Of a DNA stretch of 64,000 nt, positions 27,079 through 38,387 are shown piece by piece. Numbering within the stretch: the first letter of the stretch is position 1; each line of letters starts with the position of its first letter. The notes beneath the pieces were generated by a model. It saw only the letters and a program-made list of their open reading frames with translations, ran no database searches and was not told the DNA's origin. A program made the position numbers and the translations under genes. Source of the stretch: Paenilisteria portnoyi (GTDB taxonomy: Bacteria > Bacillota > Bacilli > Lactobacillales > Listeriaceae); assembly GCF_014322795.1 (NCBI RefSeq), contig NZ_JAASTT010000001.1:1-64000 (forward strand), written 5' to 3'.

Positions 27079-28116
27079 ATGTTAACCGAGAGGCAATTGC
27101 TAATCTTTCGTGCCATTATCGACCATTTCATCGAGACTGTGCAACCAGTTGGATCTAAGAATTTGCTGAAGGAGAACAACTTGCCATTTAGTTCAGCGAC
27201 GATTCGCAATGAGATGAGTGTTCTGGAAGAGTACGGATTTATCGAAAAAACGCATTCTTCATCAGGACGCATTCCTTCTGAGAAAGGTTATCGTTTCTAC
27301 GTGGATTATTTACTCGAACCGCAGAAATTGAAGAAGCAGGATATTATGTCCATTCAATCGCTTTTTTCGGAGACGTACTTTGAAATGGAGCAGCTTATTC
27401 AAAAATCAGCGCTCATGTTGTCGGATTTGACGAATTATACATCGATTTTACTTGGCCCAGCTTCCAAACAGAACCGGTTGAGTGGTTTCCGTTTTGTACC
27501 AATTAATAGGAACCAGGCGATGTTAATTCTGATTACGGATCAAGGTCACATTGATAATCATGTGGTGACGATTCCGGAAACGATGACGCCGAGTGATATG
27601 GAGCGGGTTGTCAACATTCTAAATGAGCGTTTGGTTGGTCTTCCGATTGATCAGATGAATTCGATGATTCCGGCAGAAGTGTCCGATTTACTACGAAGCA
27701 ATGTGGTAAATCACGAATTAATGCTTTCGATTTTGAAGGATTCGTTCCAACAAGTTAGTAAGGAAAAAGTGTATTTTGGTGGCAAAACGAACATTTTGAA
27801 TCAACCAGAATTCCACGATTTTGCCAAAGTTCGCGAGTTGCTGCGGTTGATGGATCAGGAAAAGGATGTTTACCAGCTCTTTTCTGATATACCTCAAGGC
27901 CTTCATGTTAAGATTGGTACGGAGATTAATAACCATTTGATGGATGATTGTAGTATTATTACTGCGACATACAGCATTGCCAATGAACATGTGGGGGGCA
28001 TTGTCCTCCTTGGCCCGACACGGATGGAATACGACCGCATGATGGGCTTGGTTGATTTAGTAAGTCGGGATTTAACAACTGTATTAACAAGGCTTTATCA
28101 TGATAATCAAAAATAG
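27079..28116 (+). CDS. hrcA: Heat-inducible transcription repressor HrcA
   Basis: 345 residues. The N-terminal winged helix carries [20 protein letters not shown], then [18 protein letters not shown] and [19 protein letters not shown]. The C-terminal GAF-like part ends with [13 protein letters not shown]. It represses its own operon through the CIRCE at 27037-27063. The ATG at 27079 follows AAAGAGGTGA; the GTG at 27070 is inside that ribosome site. Confidence 0.97.
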   Translation: MLTERQLLIFRAIIDHFIETVQPVGSKNLLKENNLPFSSATIRNEMSVLEEYGFIEKTHSSSGRIPSEKGYRFYVDYLLEPQKLKKQDIMSIQSLFSETYFEMEQLIQKSALMLSDLTNYTSILLGPASKQNRLSGFRFVPINRNQAMLILITDQGHIDNHVVTIPETMTPSDMERVVNILNERLVGLPIDQMNSMIPAEVSDLLRSNVVNHELMLSILKDSFQQVSKEKVYFGGKTNILNQPEFHDFAKVRELLRLMDQEKDVYQLFSDIPQGLHVKIGTEINNHLMDDCSIITATYSIANEHVGGIVLLGPTRMEYDRMMGLVDLVSRDLTTVLTRLYHDNQK

Positions 28117-28130
28117 AAGAGGTGACAAAC

Positions 28131-28712
28131 GTGTCTGAACAAAAAAACAAAAAAGAAAAAGTAGAGCAAGAGATCGAAAAAGAAGCGGCGGAAGATTTGA
28201 ACGTCGTGGAAGAAAAGATGGAAGCTCACAATGAAGAAGTAGAAAAAGAATTAACAGAAAATGAGAAGCGTTTGCTTGAGTTAGAAGAGAAATTAGCATC
28301 ATCTGAGGATCGTTACTTGCGTTTGCAGGCCGATTTTGAGAATGTGAAGAAACGCAATATCGCAGAGCGTTCAGCGAATCAGAAATATCGATCACAATCG
28401 ATCGCGGAGGAACTTTTGCCAGCGCTTGATGGTTTCCAGAAAGCACTTGACACGCAAAGCGACTCGGAACAAATGGAAGCACTTTTGGCGGGCATGAAAA
28501 TGGTCTATGGTCAAATTATGACGGCGCTTGAAAAAGAAGGCGTGGAAGAAATTCCGGCACTCGGTGAGCAATTCGATCCGAACTTCCATCAAGCGGTCAT
28601 GCAAGATAGTGACGATTCAAAAGAAAGCAATGAAATCACGATGGAATTGCAAAAAGGATACAAGTTGAAAGACCGCGTTATCCGTCCATCGATGGTAAAA
28701 GTAAACCAATAA
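28131..28712 (+). CDS. grpE: GrpE, nucleotide exchange factor of DnaK
   Basis: 193 residues: an acidic N-terminal tail, a long coiled coil (about 30-110) and the C-terminal beta domain with [11 protein letters not shown] and VIRPSMVKV. It releases ADP from DnaK. The start is GTG at 28131, 6-7 nt after AAGAGGTGA. Confidence 0.96.
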   Translation: MSEQKNKKEKVEQEIEKEAAEDLNVVEEKMEAHNEEVEKELTENEKRLLELEEKLASSEDRYLRLQADFENVKKRNIAERSANQKYRSQSIAEELLPALDGFQKALDTQSDSEQMEALLAGMKMVYGQIMTALEKEGVEEIPALGEQFDPNFHQAVMQDSDDSKESNEITMELQKGYKLKDRVIRPSMVKVNQ

Positions 28713-28766
28713 AACAAGAATCCGGTTGCGAAAATGTGATCGGTAACAATAGGAGGAAATAAAATT

Positions 28767-30608
28767 ATGAGTAAAATTATCGGTATTGACTTAGGAACTA
28801 CAAACTCTGCAGTGGCAGTATTAGAAGGCGGAGAAGCAAAAATCATTCCAAATCCAGAGGGCGCGCGTACAACACCATCTGTTGTCGGCTTCAAAAACGG
28901 CGAACGTCAAGTTGGGGAAGTTGCGAAACGTGCAGCGATTACAAACCCAAATACGGTAGCATCAATCAAACGCCACATGGGTACAGATTACAAAGAAACA
29001 GTGGAAGATAAAGACTATTCACCACAAGAAATCAGCGCGATCATTTTACAATATTTAAAAGGTTACGCAGAAGATTATCTTGGTGAAACAGTTGATAAAG
29101 CGGTTATTACAGTGCCTGCTTATTTCAACGACGCGCAACGTCAAGCAACAAAAGACGCTGGTAAAATCGCAGGACTTGAAGTAGAACGTATCATCAATGA
29201 GCCTACTGCAGCGGCACTTGCTTACGGTATGGATAAAATTGACAAAGACCAAACAATCCTCGTTTTTGACTTAGGTGGCGGTACTTTTGACGTATCTATT
29301 CTAGAGCTTGGCGATGGCGTATTCGAAGTTCACTCAACAGCCGGCGATAACTTGCTTGGTGGGGATGACTTTGACCAAAAAATTATTGATTTCCTAGTTG
29401 CTGAATTCAAACGCGACAACGGAATTGACCTTTCTAAAGATAAAATGGCGTTACAACGTTTGAAAGATGCTGCTGAAAAAGCGAAAAAGGATCTTTCTGG
29501 TGTTACTAGCACGCAAATTTCCCTACCATTTATCACAGCTGGAGAAGCTGGCCCACTTCACTTAGAAGTAACGCTTACTCGTGCTAAATTTGATGAATTA
29601 ACACACGATTTAGTAGACCGTACAATTGCACCAACTCGTCAAGCGTTGAAAGATGCGGGACTATCGGCTAAAGATATCGACGAAGTTATCTTAGTTGGTG
29701 GATCGACTCGTATTCCAGCCGTTCAAGAAGCAATCAAAAAAGAATTAGGTAAAGAGCCACATAAAGGTGTAAACCCGGATGAAGTTGTAGCGATGGGTGC
29801 TGCGATTCAAGGTGGCGTAATCACTGGTGACGTGAAAGACGTTGTACTATTAGACGTAACTCCACTTTCTCTAGGAATTGAAACAATGGGTGGCGTGATG
29901 ACTCCACTTATCGAACGTAACACAACGATTCCAACATCGAAATCACAAACATTCTCGACAGCGGCTGACAATCAACCAGCAGTAGACATTCACGTATTGC
30001 AAGGTGAGCGTCCAATGTCAAAAGATAACAAAACACTTGGTCGTTTCCAATTAACTGATTTACCACCAGCACCACGAGGCATTCCGCAAATCGAAGTTTC
30101 TTTTGATATCGATAAAAATGGTATCGTAACGGTTCGCGCGAAAGACCTTGGAACTGGCAAAGAACAAAACATCGTCATCAAATCTTCTTCAGGCTTAACA
30201 GACGAAGAGATTGAAAAAATGGTGAAAGACGCTGAATTAAACGCAGAAGAAGATAAGAAAAACAAAGAAAACGCGGAACTTCGCAACAACGCCGATCAAT
30301 TAGTATTCACGGTTGATAAAACATTGAAAGAATTAGAAGGCAAAGTAGACGAAGAAGAAGTGAAAAAAGCAGAAGCGGCTCGTGATGAGTTGTCAGAAGC
30401 TCTTAAAGGTGAAGATTTTGACGTAATCAAAGAAAAAACAGACGCGTTAAATGAAATTGTTCAGGCTCTTTCCGTTAAATTGTATGAGCAAGCGGCTGCA
30501 GAACAACAAGCAGCACAAGGTGAAAATCCAGAAGCTGGCCCAGCAAATGACGACGTTGTAGACGCTGAGTTTGAAGAAGTAAACGACGACGACCAAGAGA
30601 AAAAATAA
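28767..30608 (+). CDS. dnaK: Chaperone DnaK (Hsp70)
   Basis: 613 residues. The ATPase domain opens [19 protein letters not shown] and has [14 protein letters not shown] and [12 protein letters not shown]. The substrate domain begins near residue 365 ([17 protein letters not shown]), and an acidic tail ends the protein. The shorter Gram-positive nucleotide-binding lobe is present. The ATG follows TAGGAGGAAATAAAATT. It is cotranscribed with hrcA and grpE. Confidence 0.98.
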   Translation: MSKIIGIDLGTTNSAVAVLEGGEAKIIPNPEGARTTPSVVGFKNGERQVGEVAKRAAITNPNTVASIKRHMGTDYKETVEDKDYSPQEISAIILQYLKGYAEDYLGETVDKAVITVPAYFNDAQRQATKDAGKIAGLEVERIINEPTAAALAYGMDKIDKDQTILVFDLGGGTFDVSILELGDGVFEVHSTAGDNLLGGDDFDQKIIDFLVAEFKRDNGIDLSKDKMALQRLKDAAEKAKKDLSGVTSTQISLPFITAGEAGPLHLEVTLTRAKFDELTHDLVDRTIAPTRQALKDAGLSAKDIDEVILVGGSTRIPAVQEAIKKELGKEPHKGVNPDEVVAMGAAIQGGVITGDVKDVVLLDVTPLSLGIETMGGVMTPLIERNTTIPTSKSQTFSTAADNQPAVDIHVLQGERPMSKDNKTLGRFQLTDLPPAPRGIPQIEVSFDIDKNGIVTVRAKDLGTGKEQNIVIKSSSGLTDEEIEKMVKDAELNAEEDKKNKENAELRNNADQLVFTVDKTLKELEGKVDEEEVKKAEAARDELSEALKGEDFDVIKEKTDALNEIVQALSVKLYEQAAAEQQAAQGENPEAGPANDDVVDAEFEEVNDDDQEKK

Positions 30609-30627
30609 GGAATCAATGTGAGAAGGG

Positions 30628-30656
30628 AGTCAAAGTCTAACTGGCTTTGGCTTTTT
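30628..30656 (+). terminator. Terminator between dnaK and dnaJ
   Basis: AGTCAAAGTC (30628-30637) pairs with GGCTTTGGCT (30643-30652), allowing two wobbles, followed by T residues. It probably lowers, without stopping, dnaJ transcription. Confidence 0.65.
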
Positions 30657-30680
30657 CTCGGTTTTTTAAGGAAATCATTG

Positions 30681-30709
30681 TTTTACTTCGCTAAAACATG
30701 TGTTACAAT
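30681..30709 (+). promoter_or_regulatory. Possible dnaJ promoter
   Basis: TACAAT at 30704-30709 with a poor -35 (TTTTAC, 30681-30686) 17 nt upstream. It would give dnaJ an independent transcript beyond the terminator. Confidence 0.35.
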
Positions 30710-30752
30710 ACGTTAAGAGAAATACGAGAGAACAAGGAGTGAGACGCAAAAA

Positions 30753-31892
30753 ATGGCAAAACGTGATTATTATGAAGTACTTGGCGTTTCCAAAGGCGCC
30801 TCGGCTGATGAGATAAAAAAAGCATATCGTAAATTATCGAAGCAATTTCATCCGGATATTAATAAAGATGCTGGCGCTGATGAGAAATTTAAAGAAATAT
30901 CCGAAGCATACGAAATTCTAAGCGATGAATCGAAACGCGCGCAGTATGACCAATACGGACATGTCGATCCAAACCAAGGATTTGGCGGTGGCGGTTCATA
31001 CGGAGGCGGCGGTTTTGGTGGCCAAGGTTTCGGTGGATTTGAAGATATTTTTGATACGTTCTTTGGTGGTGGTGGTTCGGCTCGCCAAGATCCGAATGCG
31101 CCGCGTCAAGGTAGTGATTTGCAATATAGAATGCAGTTGAAATTCAAGGAAGCGATTTTTGGTAAGGATGCTGAAATTGAAATCCCGCGTGAAGAAAGTT
31201 GTGATACGTGTGATGGAAGTGGTGCAAAACCAGGAACGCATCCTGAAAAATGTTCGCATTGTGGTGGTAAAGGTTCGATGAATGTCGAGCAAAATACGCC
31301 ATTCGGCCGAATTGTTAACAAACGTACGTGTCAATACTGTAACGGTACTGGGAAAGAAATCAAGGAAAAATGTGATACGTGTCACGGTTCAGGTCGCGTC
31401 ACAAAAACAAAGAAAATCAAGCTAAAAGTACCTGCTGGTGTCGATGATGGGCAACAAATGCGGGTTGCTGGTGAAGGAGAAGGCGGCGTGAATGGCGGAC
31501 CAAACGGCGATCTATATGTTGTATTCTCCGTTGCGCATGATGAATTCTTTGAGCGTGAAGGCACCGATATTTATGTCGAAGTTCCGCTAACATTCGTTCA
31601 GGCCGCGCTTGGCGATGAGATTGACGTTCCGACAGTCCACGGCAAAATTCGCTTAAAAATCCCTGCCGGTACGCAAACTGGCACGACTTTCCGTTTACGC
31701 AACAAAGGTGTTCCGCATCTTCGTGGCAACGGAACAGGAGATCAGCATGTTATCGTAAAAATCATCGTTCCGAAAAAACTGGACGAGAAACAAAAAGACA
31801 TTCTGCGTGAATTTGCGACAACAACTGGCGATAAAGTCGATGAAAACAGCGAAGGTTTTTTCGATAAAATGAAACGCGCTTTTAAAGGATAA
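30753..31892 (+). CDS. dnaJ: Chaperone DnaJ (Hsp40)
   Basis: 379 residues. The J domain (1-70) has HPD at 33-35 in [10 protein letters not shown] Gly/Phe-rich segment (about 73-110) is followed by four zinc-finger CxxCxGxG repeats (about 140-215) and the C-terminal substrate domains. It activates the DnaK ATPase and presents clients. Confidence 0.98.
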   Translation: MAKRDYYEVLGVSKGASADEIKKAYRKLSKQFHPDINKDAGADEKFKEISEAYEILSDESKRAQYDQYGHVDPNQGFGGGGSYGGGGFGGQGFGGFEDIFDTFFGGGGSARQDPNAPRQGSDLQYRMQLKFKEAIFGKDAEIEIPREESCDTCDGSGAKPGTHPEKCSHCGGKGSMNVEQNTPFGRIVNKRTCQYCNGTGKEIKEKCDTCHGSGRVTKTKKIKLKVPAGVDDGQQMRVAGEGEGGVNGGPNGDLYVVFSVAHDEFFEREGTDIYVEVPLTFVQAALGDEIDVPTVHGKIRLKIPAGTQTGTTFRLRNKGVPHLRGNGTGDQHVIVKIIVPKKLDEKQKDILREFATTTGDKVDENSEGFFDKMKRAFKG

Positions 31893-31967
31893 TAAAATAG
31901 GAAGAGGCTCAGGAATTGTATTTTTAGACATACTGGGCCTTCTTTATGAAGAAATGAGGCAGAAAAG

Positions 31968-32909
31968 ATGAAATGGTCAGAGATTGAGATTCATTCTGTA
32001 AATGACGCAGTAGAGCCGATTACATATGCCCTGAACGATTCAGGAGCAAGCGGTGTTTCGATTGAGGATTCTGCTGATTTAACGCGCGAACATGAAGATC
32101 GTTTTGGCGAGATTTATGATTTGCAGGCGGCGGATTATCCAGCAGAAGGCGTGATTATTAAGGCGTACTTCTTAACGACGGATGATTTTTTGAAGATGGT
32201 GCCAGAGATTGAGGCGCGGATTCGTGGTTTGGTGCAGTTCGATATTCCGCTTGGTGATTTAACTTTTCAGGTCAATGAGGTGAATGACGAGGAATGGGCG
32301 ACGGCTTGGAAGAAATATTATCATCCGGTTAAAATCACGGATCGGATTACAGTCGTACCAACATGGGAGGACTATACGCCAGAAAACGAGGATGAAATGA
32401 TTATCGAGCTGGATCCTGGTATGGCATTCGGAACTGGAACGCACCCAACGACGCAATTGTGTGTACAGGCGCTTGAAAAAATCGTGAAACCTGGCGACGA
32501 AGTCATCGATGTTGGAACTGGCTCTGGGGTACTTAGTATTGCAAGTGCGAAACTCGGTGCGAAAAGTGTCTTGGCAACGGATTTGGATGAAGTAGCGGTT
32601 CGTGCAGCAAGGGAAAATATCGCGCAAAACCATTGTGAGGACATCGTGACGATTCAGCAAAATGATTTATTAAAAGGCATCGATCAAAAAGCGGATGTCA
32701 TTGTAGCGAACATTTTAGCGGAAGTTATCCTGATGTTTCCAAAAGATGTGCACGCGGCATTAAAACCAAATGGTATTTTCATCGCGTCAGGAATTATTGA
32801 ACCGAAGCGCGAAATCGTGAAAGAAGCGCTGATTGAAGCTGGTTTGACGGTATATCACATCGAACAAATAACGGATTGGGTAGCTATTTACGCCAAGCGA
32901 GGTGAATAA
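31968..32909 (+). CDS. prmA: Ribosomal protein L11 methyltransferase
   Basis: 313 residues. The N-terminal L11-binding domain is followed by a SAM domain with [29 protein letters not shown] and [10 protein letters not shown]. It trimethylates L11 (uL11). The next gene starts 5 nt after its stop, so the two are cotranscribed. Confidence 0.96.
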   Translation: MKWSEIEIHSVNDAVEPITYALNDSGASGVSIEDSADLTREHEDRFGEIYDLQAADYPAEGVIIKAYFLTTDDFLKMVPEIEARIRGLVQFDIPLGDLTFQVNEVNDEEWATAWKKYYHPVKITDRITVVPTWEDYTPENEDEMIIELDPGMAFGTGTHPTTQLCVQALEKIVKPGDEVIDVGTGSGVLSIASAKLGAKSVLATDLDEVAVRAARENIAQNHCEDIVTIQQNDLLKGIDQKADVIVANILAEVILMFPKDVHAALKPNGIFIASGIIEPKREIVKEALIEAGLTVYHIEQITDWVAIYAKRGE

Positions 32910-32914
32910 GAAGG

Positions 32915-33658
32915 ATGCAGCGATATTTTATTGATGAAGTCAAAGATGAAACGGCGATTATAACGGGCGATAATTTTCATCATATCGTTCGTGTGATGCG
33001 GATGAAGCTAGACGATCAAGTGTATCTTGTTACACCAGACGAGCGTACAGCGATTGCTGGGATTAGCGAGTTAGGTGATGACTTTGTACGTTTAACTGTT
33101 TTATCATGGAAGAGCGAGTCGACAGAGCTTCCTATCCACATCACGATTGCTAGCGGTTTACCAAAAGGCGATAAACTGGAACTGATTACCCAAAAAGGGA
33201 CGGAGCTGGGAGCGAAGCATTTCCTATCTTTTCCTGCAAAACGTTCGATTTCCAAATGGGATGGCAAAAAAGCGAAGAAAAAAGTGGAGCGTTTAGATAA
33301 GATTGCATTGGAAGCGGCGGAACAATCGCATCGTAGTTTTGTACCGCATTTTCAACATTTAGAATCTTTCCAAGCCCTAATTCAGTCGCTTACTCAGTAT
33401 GATTATGTCGTGGTTGCCTATGAAGAGAGCGCCAAAGAGGGTGAGACTGCCGCATTGGCCTCAGTGTTCAAACAGATGAAACAAGGCGAATCGGTCCTTG
33501 CTATTTTTGGACCAGAGGGTGGTTTTGCGACCGAAGAGATTGATAAATTAGAAGCGAATAAAGCGCTCAAAGTAGGGCTAGGACCGCGAATTTTACGCAC
33601 AGAAACGGCGCCATTTTATTTTCTAGCAGCGGCCTCTTATGCGTTTGAACTTTCCTGA
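32915..33658 (+). CDS. rsmE: 16S rRNA (uracil-1498-N3) methyltransferase
   Basis: 247 residues of the SPOUT class. QRYFIDEV and FHHIVRVMRM open the PUA-like part. The C-terminal knot shows FGPEGGFATEEID and GLGPRILRTETAPFYFLAAASY (22 residues split by function). It methylates U1498 in 16S rRNA. Confidence 0.95.
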   Translation: MQRYFIDEVKDETAIITGDNFHHIVRVMRMKLDDQVYLVTPDERTAIAGISELGDDFVRLTVLSWKSESTELPIHITIASGLPKGDKLELITQKGTELGAKHFLSFPAKRSISKWDGKKAKKKVERLDKIALEAAEQSHRSFVPHFQHLESFQALIQSLTQYDYVVVAYEESAKEGETAALASVFKQMKQGESVLAIFGPEGGFATEEIDKLEANKALKVGLGPRILRTETAPFYFLAAASYAFELS

Positions 33659-33676
33659 AATGGGTATAGGAGAATA

Positions 33677-33720
33677 AATCGCTAACTGCTTGCAAAAATA
33701 ATTAGTGAAAGTTAGCGATT
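33677..33720. other. Stem-loop between rsmE and the rpsU promoter
   Basis: AATCGCTAAC (33677-33686) and GTTAGCGATT (33711-33720) are perfectly complementary across a 24-nt loop. There is no T tail, so termination is doubtful. It lies 5 nt before the -35 box of rpsU. Confidence 0.5.
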
Positions 33721-33725
33721 GCATG

Positions 33726-33754
33726 TTGACTCGCCCAGCGGATTAGTTTATAAT
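33726..33754 (+). promoter_or_regulatory. Sigma-A promoter of rpsU-yqeY
   Basis: TTGACT (33726-33731) and TATAAT (33749-33754) with a 17-nt spacer. Confidence 0.88.
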
Positions 33755-33760
33755 TTTTAG

Positions 33761-33880
33761 TGAGTGAATGCAAATAGTATGTGCATTACTTTGGAATCAT
33801 TCACAGGCTAGTCTTGTGCGAGGTTTCCAAATAGCTTAGGGCATCCTTGTCCATTTAAGTGTCGGAGGGAGGGAAAGAGA
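33761..33880 (+). promoter_or_regulatory. Structured 5' leader of rpsU
   Basis: The 120-nt leader has a local hairpin AATGCA (33767-33772) with TGCATT (33782-33787). A larger stem pairs TTTGGAA (33790-33796) with TTCCAAA (33825-33831), enclosing CACA/TGTG. A competing pairing joins GTGAATG (33764-33770) with CATTCAC (33798-33804). I do not recognise a named riboswitch. Autoregulation by S21 or another switch is only a possibility. Confidence 0.5.
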
Positions 33881-33881
33881 G

Positions 33882-34055
33882 ATGTCAAAAACAGTAGTTC
33901 GTAAAAACGAATCGCTTGAAGATGCTCTTCGTCGCTTTAAACGTACTGTTTCCAAAACAGGTACAATGCAAGAAGTTAGAAAGCGCGAATTTTATGAAAA
34001 ACCAAGCGTAAAACGTAAAAAGAAATCAGAAGCAGCAAGAAAACGCAAATTCTAA
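33882..34055 (+). CDS. rpsU: 30S ribosomal protein S21 (bS21)
   Basis: 57 residues, starting [20 protein letters not shown] and ending in a basic tail [14 protein letters not shown], typical of bS21. It sits near the anti-Shine-Dalgarno end of 16S rRNA in the 30S subunit. The ATG at 33882 follows GGAGGGAGGGAAAGAGAG. It is followed 20 nt later by yqeY, as in other Bacilli. Confidence 0.97.
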   Translation: MSKTVVRKNESLEDALRRFKRTVSKTGTMQEVRKREFYEKPSVKRKKKSEAARKRKF

Positions 34056-34075
34056 TCGAAGGGACGAAATGAAGC

Positions 34076-34522
34076 ATGAGTCTCCTTGACCAACTGAATG
34101 AGGATATGAAACAAGCGATGCGCGCGAAAGAGAAAGAAAAACTTTCCGTTATCCGCATGTTGAAAGCGGCTTTGCAAAATGAAGCCATTCGTCTCGGTAC
34201 AGATGATATATCTCCCGAAGGCGAAATTACCATTCTTTCCCGCGAAATGAAGCAACGTCGTGATTCTTTAACTGAATTCAAGAAGGCAGATCGAGCTGAT
34301 CTTGTTGAGAAGTTAGAAGATGAGATGGTGATCGTGCAAAGTTATTTGCCGAAGCAACTTTCCGAGGAAGAAGTCGCTGAAATTGTAAAAGTTACGATCG
34401 ATGAAGTTGGTGCAACATCCCCAGCCGATTTTGGTAAGGTGATGACCGCTGTGATGCCTAAAGTAAAAGGTAAAACAGACGGTAATGTGGTTAACAAATT
34501 CGTGAAACAATATCTTTCATAA
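34076..34522 (+). CDS. yqeY: GatB/YqeY domain protein
   Basis: 148 residues, almost all helical. It carries the YqeY pattern SLLDQLNEDMKQAMRAKEKEKL, VIRMLKAALQNEAI and later YLPKQLSEEEV. The domain resembles the tRNA-binding tail of GatB; the function of the free protein is not settled. It is cotranscribed with rpsU and ends at a strong terminator. Confidence 0.93.
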   Translation: MSLLDQLNEDMKQAMRAKEKEKLSVIRMLKAALQNEAIRLGTDDISPEGEITILSREMKQRRDSLTEFKKADRADLVEKLEDEMVIVQSYLPKQLSEEEVAEIVKVTIDEVGATSPADFGKVMTAVMPKVKGKTDGNVVNKFVKQYLS

Positions 34523-34530
34523 ACAAGATC

Positions 34531-34559
34531 AAAAGAGTCAGTTCGCTGGCTCTTTTTTT
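34531..34559 (+). terminator. Terminator after yqeY
   Basis: AAAAGAGTCAG (34531-34541) pairs with CTGGCTCTTTT (34546-34556), one wobble, followed by T residues. Confidence 0.92.
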
Positions 34560-34666
34560 GCTGATAACGAGCAATGTTGTTTACCAGCTAGAACACGATG
34601 TTTTTGAAAGCGGGGAGACTTAATTGATCCGCCAAACATACGGAAACCAAAAACGAATCACTGTTA

Positions 34667-34727
34667 ACTATTCCCCCGTACATAGGCACGCCGAATAGTA
34701 CCAAAATCCTGCGCTTTCGTGTATAAT
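34667..34727 (+). promoter_or_regulatory. phoH upstream region with inverted repeat and -10 box
   Basis: TATAAT occurs at 34722-34727 but no good -35 box is seen. The expected -35 position overlaps the right arm of an inverted repeat, ACTATTC (34667-34673) with GAATAGT (34693-34699). An activator or repressor site is possible but unsupported beyond this. Confidence 0.35.
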
Positions 34728-34769
34728 GTAGACACACGAAGTTAATTTTAGAGTGAAGGGGTTATTTGG

Positions 34770-35732
34770 ATGCCAACAGATCATGAGAATATAAAAATGG
34801 ACTTAGCGGAAGGTTTTGACGCTAGGGAACTGTTTGGGAATAACGATGCACATATTACTTTAATTGAAGACGCGTTCGAATTGCAGATTATCACTCGCGG
34901 GGAATCGATAACGCTACAAGGGACAGAGATAAATGAGGCACACGGAGCGGCGGTTTTGGAAGCGCTAATCAGTGTCATTTTAAAAGATATCCATGTGGAC
35001 GAGAGGGATGTCACACAGGCGATAAAAATGGAACAAAACGGGACTGTCGAATATTTTTCTAGTCTCTATGATGAAGAAATTACGGTGAATGCGAAAGGTA
35101 AAATGATTCGCCCTAAAACATTTGGACAACGCAAATACGTGCGTACGATTGATAAATATGATGTGGTATTTGGAATTGGGCCGGCGGGAACAGGGAAAAC
35201 CTATCTAGCTGTGGTGAAAGCAGTTGCGGCTTGGAAAAAAGGAACGGTGAATAAGATTATTTTAACGCGTCCTGCTGTGGAGGCTGGCGAAAGTCTTGGA
35301 TTCTTGCCGGGTGACCTGAAGGAGAAGGTAGATCCTTATTTACGACCAGTATACGATGCTTTATATGATATTTTTGGTGTGGAGCATACAACGCGTTTAA
35401 TGGATCGTGGCGTGATTGAGATTGCGCCGCTTGCTTATATGCGCGGGCGGACGCTCGATAATGCGTTTGTCATTTTGGATGAGGCGCAAAACACAACAGT
35501 GGCGCAGATGAAGATGTTTTTAACACGTCTTGGCTTTGAATCTAAGATGATTGTGAATGGGGATACGACGCAAATTGATTTACCTAAAGGGGCAACGAGT
35601 GGGCTTGTGAACGCGGAGACAGTTCTGCGCGATGTGAAAAATATCGGTTTTGTTTATTTTGAGCATTTTGATGTGGTGCGTCATCCGCTTGTTGCTGAAA
35701 TTATTAAAGCCTATGAAGGTAAATTGAAGTGA
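34770..35732 (+). CDS. phoH: PhoH-like ATPase
   Basis: 320 residues. Walker A GPAGTGKTYLAV is at about 137-148, and Walker B is AFVILDEAQNTTVAQM. It belongs to the PhoH family of ATPases, often next to ybeY and linked to RNA metabolism; the activity is not established. It heads the phoH-pgpH-ybeY-dgkA-cdd-era run, in which genes are separated by no more than about 28 nt. Confidence 0.93.
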   Translation: MPTDHENIKMDLAEGFDARELFGNNDAHITLIEDAFELQIITRGESITLQGTEINEAHGAAVLEALISVILKDIHVDERDVTQAIKMEQNGTVEYFSSLYDEEITVNAKGKMIRPKTFGQRKYVRTIDKYDVVFGIGPAGTGKTYLAVVKAVAAWKKGTVNKIILTRPAVEAGESLGFLPGDLKEKVDPYLRPVYDALYDIFGVEHTTRLMDRGVIEIAPLAYMRGRTLDNAFVILDEAQNTTVAQMKMFLTRLGFESKMIVNGDTTQIDLPKGATSGLVNAETVLRDVKNIGFVYFEHFDVVRHPLVAEIIKAYEGKLK

Positions 35733-35760
35733 GAAGATTGTAAACGAAAAGGGGGTACAT

Positions 35761-37896
35761 ATGAAGCCTACGAAAAAATGGACAGATTGGTATTATAGAT
35801 CGGGAAAAAGATTTGTAACACCAGTCATTTTAATCGTCTTATTCATTGTTGCCTTCGTGCTTATTTGTCAAATGGTGAAGCCAGAATCGTATAATGTGAA
35901 ATTGTTCGAAGTGGCTCAAAAAACGATTCGTTCGCCGCAAACAATTGAAGATATACAAAAAACGGCGGAAGAGCAGGCAAAAGCGGCGGCTAATGTGGCT
36001 GATGTGTTTGTTTTCAACCGGGAGACCGCACAGAATCGGGAATCGCTTGTTAGTTCGCTTTTCGCATATGTGACGGAAGTGAACCGTGAAGCAGCGATAA
36101 ATGATGCCAAAAATGATAAGATGACGTCGCTTGATCAGAAATTGGCTTCTTTAAATGGGAAGCTATCAAAAGATGTGTCAGAGAATATTACGGACGGTGT
36201 CAATGCGGCAATGCTTGCAACACTACTCCAAATGAACGCGAAAGATCTGCAAACGGTTGAAAAGGAAGTTGTTAATGCTCTGGATGTGGCGATGGATCAA
36301 AGTGTGCGCAAAGATAATTTGACGGATACGAAAGTCAGCGCGCGCGATACAATTGAGTTATCTAATTTGTCAGCGAGTTACAAAGGGGTTGCCAAAGCAA
36401 TTTTATCTTATGCGATTGTACCTAATGAGGTTTACAACGCGGTACAGACGGAAGATCGACGCAAAGAGGCCTCGGCGAACGTGATTCCGGTTAAAATTTT
36501 GCAAGGGCAGGTTGTTGTGCAGGAAGGTCAGATTATCGATCGGGAAATATACCGGCAGCTGGCATTGCTGCATTTGTTGGACCAGAAAATGCCGATTAAG
36601 CAGTATGCTGGATTTGGACTATTATTACTGTCGCTTGGTGTGATGCTTTATTTCTTCACAAACAAGCAGAAAAATCTAGATAAAGAGCGGAAAAACCAAT
36701 ATGTACTTGTATTTTCATCGGTGTATATTGCGATATTGCTCATGTTGATGATTATTCGCTTTTTGGAAGGTGTGGATATTAGCAATATTTCATTCTTATT
36801 CCCAGCCGCATTCGGTCCGATGATTATCAAGATTCTGCTCAATGAGAAGTTTGCTTTCATGATGACGATTTTTACATCGGTGACGAGTTTCTTTGTTTTT
36901 CAAAGTGATGCGACGGCTGCTGTAAACGTGACGGTTTCGACTTTTATTTTACTCAGTGGACTGGCGAGTATTGTTGTTTTAAGGGATTACAGTCGGCGTT
37001 CTGCTATTCTACTTTCTGGATTTGTGGTTGGACTCGCAAATATGGCTTTTGTTTTCTTGCTATTATTAATTAGTAATACAGGACTGCTTACACTTGCATT
37101 TTGGGTGCCAGTTGGCTATGCTTTTCTAGGCGGCATTGGCTCGTTTGTGCTTGGCATTGGTGTGATTCCTCTATTTGAAACAGTATTTGGCATGCTTACA
37201 ACGAGCCGTTTAGTGGAACTAGCGAATCCGAATCACCCTCTATTGAAAAAAATTATGATGAAAGCACCGGGAACCTATCACCACAGTTTGATGGTGGCTA
37301 ATCTTGCGGAGGCATGTACGGATGCGATTGGCGGCAATAGTTTGCTCGTTCGAGTGGGGTGTTTTTATCATGATATCGGTAAGACGATTCGACCGCCTTA
37401 TTTTGTGGAGAATCAGTTGCACGGGATTAATCCGCATGACCGACTAACGCCAGAACAGAGTCGTGATATTATTATCGCGCATACGACGGATGGCGCCGCG
37501 ATTTTGCGAGATAATCATTTTCCGCAGCCGATTATCGATATTGCGTTACAACACCATGGGACAACGCTTGTGAAGTATTTTTATTACAAGGCGAAGGAGA
37601 ATAATCCAGAGGTCGCAGAGGCTGATTTCCGTTATCCAGGACCGAAACCGCAAACGAAAGAAATTGCGATTATTAATATTTCAGATAGTGTGGAGGCGGC
37701 TGTCCGTTCGTGTGATGCCCCTACCAAGGAAAAAATTAAAGCGATTGTAGATAGCATTATTGAGGATAGGATGCAAGATAAGCAGTTTGTGGCGTGTGAT
37801 ATGACGTTTCGAGAAATAGAGATCGTTCGTGCAACATTATGTTCGACGCTCAATGGAATTTATCATCAACGTATTCAATATCCTGATGATAAGTAA
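35761..37896 (+). CDS. pgpH: Cyclic-di-AMP phosphodiesterase PgpH (7TM-HD)
   Basis: 711 residues: one N-terminal membrane helix (about 18-38), an extracellular 7TMR-HD domain (about 50-275), seven membrane helices (about 280-475) and a cytoplasmic HD domain. [12 protein letters not shown] lies near 506 and [14 protein letters not shown] near 536, carrying the HD metal ligands. In Listeria PgpH hydrolyses c-di-AMP to pApA, affecting osmolyte uptake, growth and virulence. The ATG is 7 nt after GGGGGT. Confidence 0.96.
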   Translation: MKPTKKWTDWYYRSGKRFVTPVILIVLFIVAFVLICQMVKPESYNVKLFEVAQKTIRSPQTIEDIQKTAEEQAKAAANVADVFVFNRETAQNRESLVSSLFAYVTEVNREAAINDAKNDKMTSLDQKLASLNGKLSKDVSENITDGVNAAMLATLLQMNAKDLQTVEKEVVNALDVAMDQSVRKDNLTDTKVSARDTIELSNLSASYKGVAKAILSYAIVPNEVYNAVQTEDRRKEASANVIPVKILQGQVVVQEGQIIDREIYRQLALLHLLDQKMPIKQYAGFGLLLLSLGVMLYFFTNKQKNLDKERKNQYVLVFSSVYIAILLMLMIIRFLEGVDISNISFLFPAAFGPMIIKILLNEKFAFMMTIFTSVTSFFVFQSDATAAVNVTVSTFILLSGLASIVVLRDYSRRSAILLSGFVVGLANMAFVFLLLLISNTGLLTLAFWVPVGYAFLGGIGSFVLGIGVIPLFETVFGMLTTSRLVELANPNHPLLKKIMMKAPGTYHHSLMVANLAEACTDAIGGNSLLVRVGCFYHDIGKTIRPPYFVENQLHGINPHDRLTPEQSRDIIIAHTTDGAAILRDNHFPQPIIDIALQHHGTTLVKYFYYKAKENNPEVAEADFRYPGPKPQTKEIAIINISDSVEAAVRSCDAPTKEKIKAIVDSIIEDRMQDKQFVACDMTFREIEIVRATLCSTLNGIYHQRIQYPDDK

Positions 37897-37907
37897 GGAG
37901 GAAGACG

Positions 37908-38387
37908 ATGACTTTAGAGCTTGATTTAATAGATGAAACCGAAGAATTGGAGCCAGATGCGCTGGACTTGGTCGAGGGTTTGTTACAGTTTGCGGCAAAA
38001 CGACTGGAGATTCAAGAAGATAGTGAATTGGTTGTAACTTTTGTTGATAATGCGCGGATTCAAGAGATTAATCGTGATTATCGCGATAAAGATCAACCAA
38101 CCGATGTGATTTCGTTCGCGCTAGAAGAAATGGGTGATGGCGAGACCGAGATTGCTTGGGACGAGGATATGGAGGCGCCGCGCATATTGGGAGATATCAT
38201 TATTTCCACGGAGCGGGCGTTAGAACAAGCGGACGAGTACGGGCATGGATTCGATCGCGAGTTGGGTTTCTTGGCGTTACACGGGCTTCTGCACCTTCTG
38301 GGATACGATCATATCGAACCAGAGGATGAAGACGTGATGTTTTCATTACAAAGAGAAGTGTTGAATGCTTATGGACTCGAAAGATAA
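37908..38387 (+). CDS. ybeY: Endoribonuclease YbeY
   Basis: 159 residues with the metal-binding motif [11 protein letters not shown] near 125-135 (HxxxHxxxxDH), plus [10 protein letters not shown]. It takes part in 16S rRNA 3' end maturation and ribosome quality control. The ATG follows AAGGAGGAAGACG. Its 3' end overlaps dgkA by 17 nt. Confidence 0.97.
   Translation: MTLELDLIDETEELEPDALDLVEGLLQFAAKRLEIQEDSELVVTFVDNARIQEINRDYRDKDQPTDVISFALEEMGDGETEIAWDEDMEAPRILGDIIISTERALEQADEYGHGFDRELGFLALHGLLHLLGYDHIEPEDEDVMFSLQREVLNAYGLER

Noticed and set aside
28084-28482. Minus-strand frame opposite grpE
   Set aside because: It is antisense to an unmistakable GrpE and is of low-complexity Leu/Phe/Ser composition, typical of a shadow frame.
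33677-33720. Terminator after rsmE
   Set aside because: The stem is perfect but the loop is long and no T run follows on either strand.
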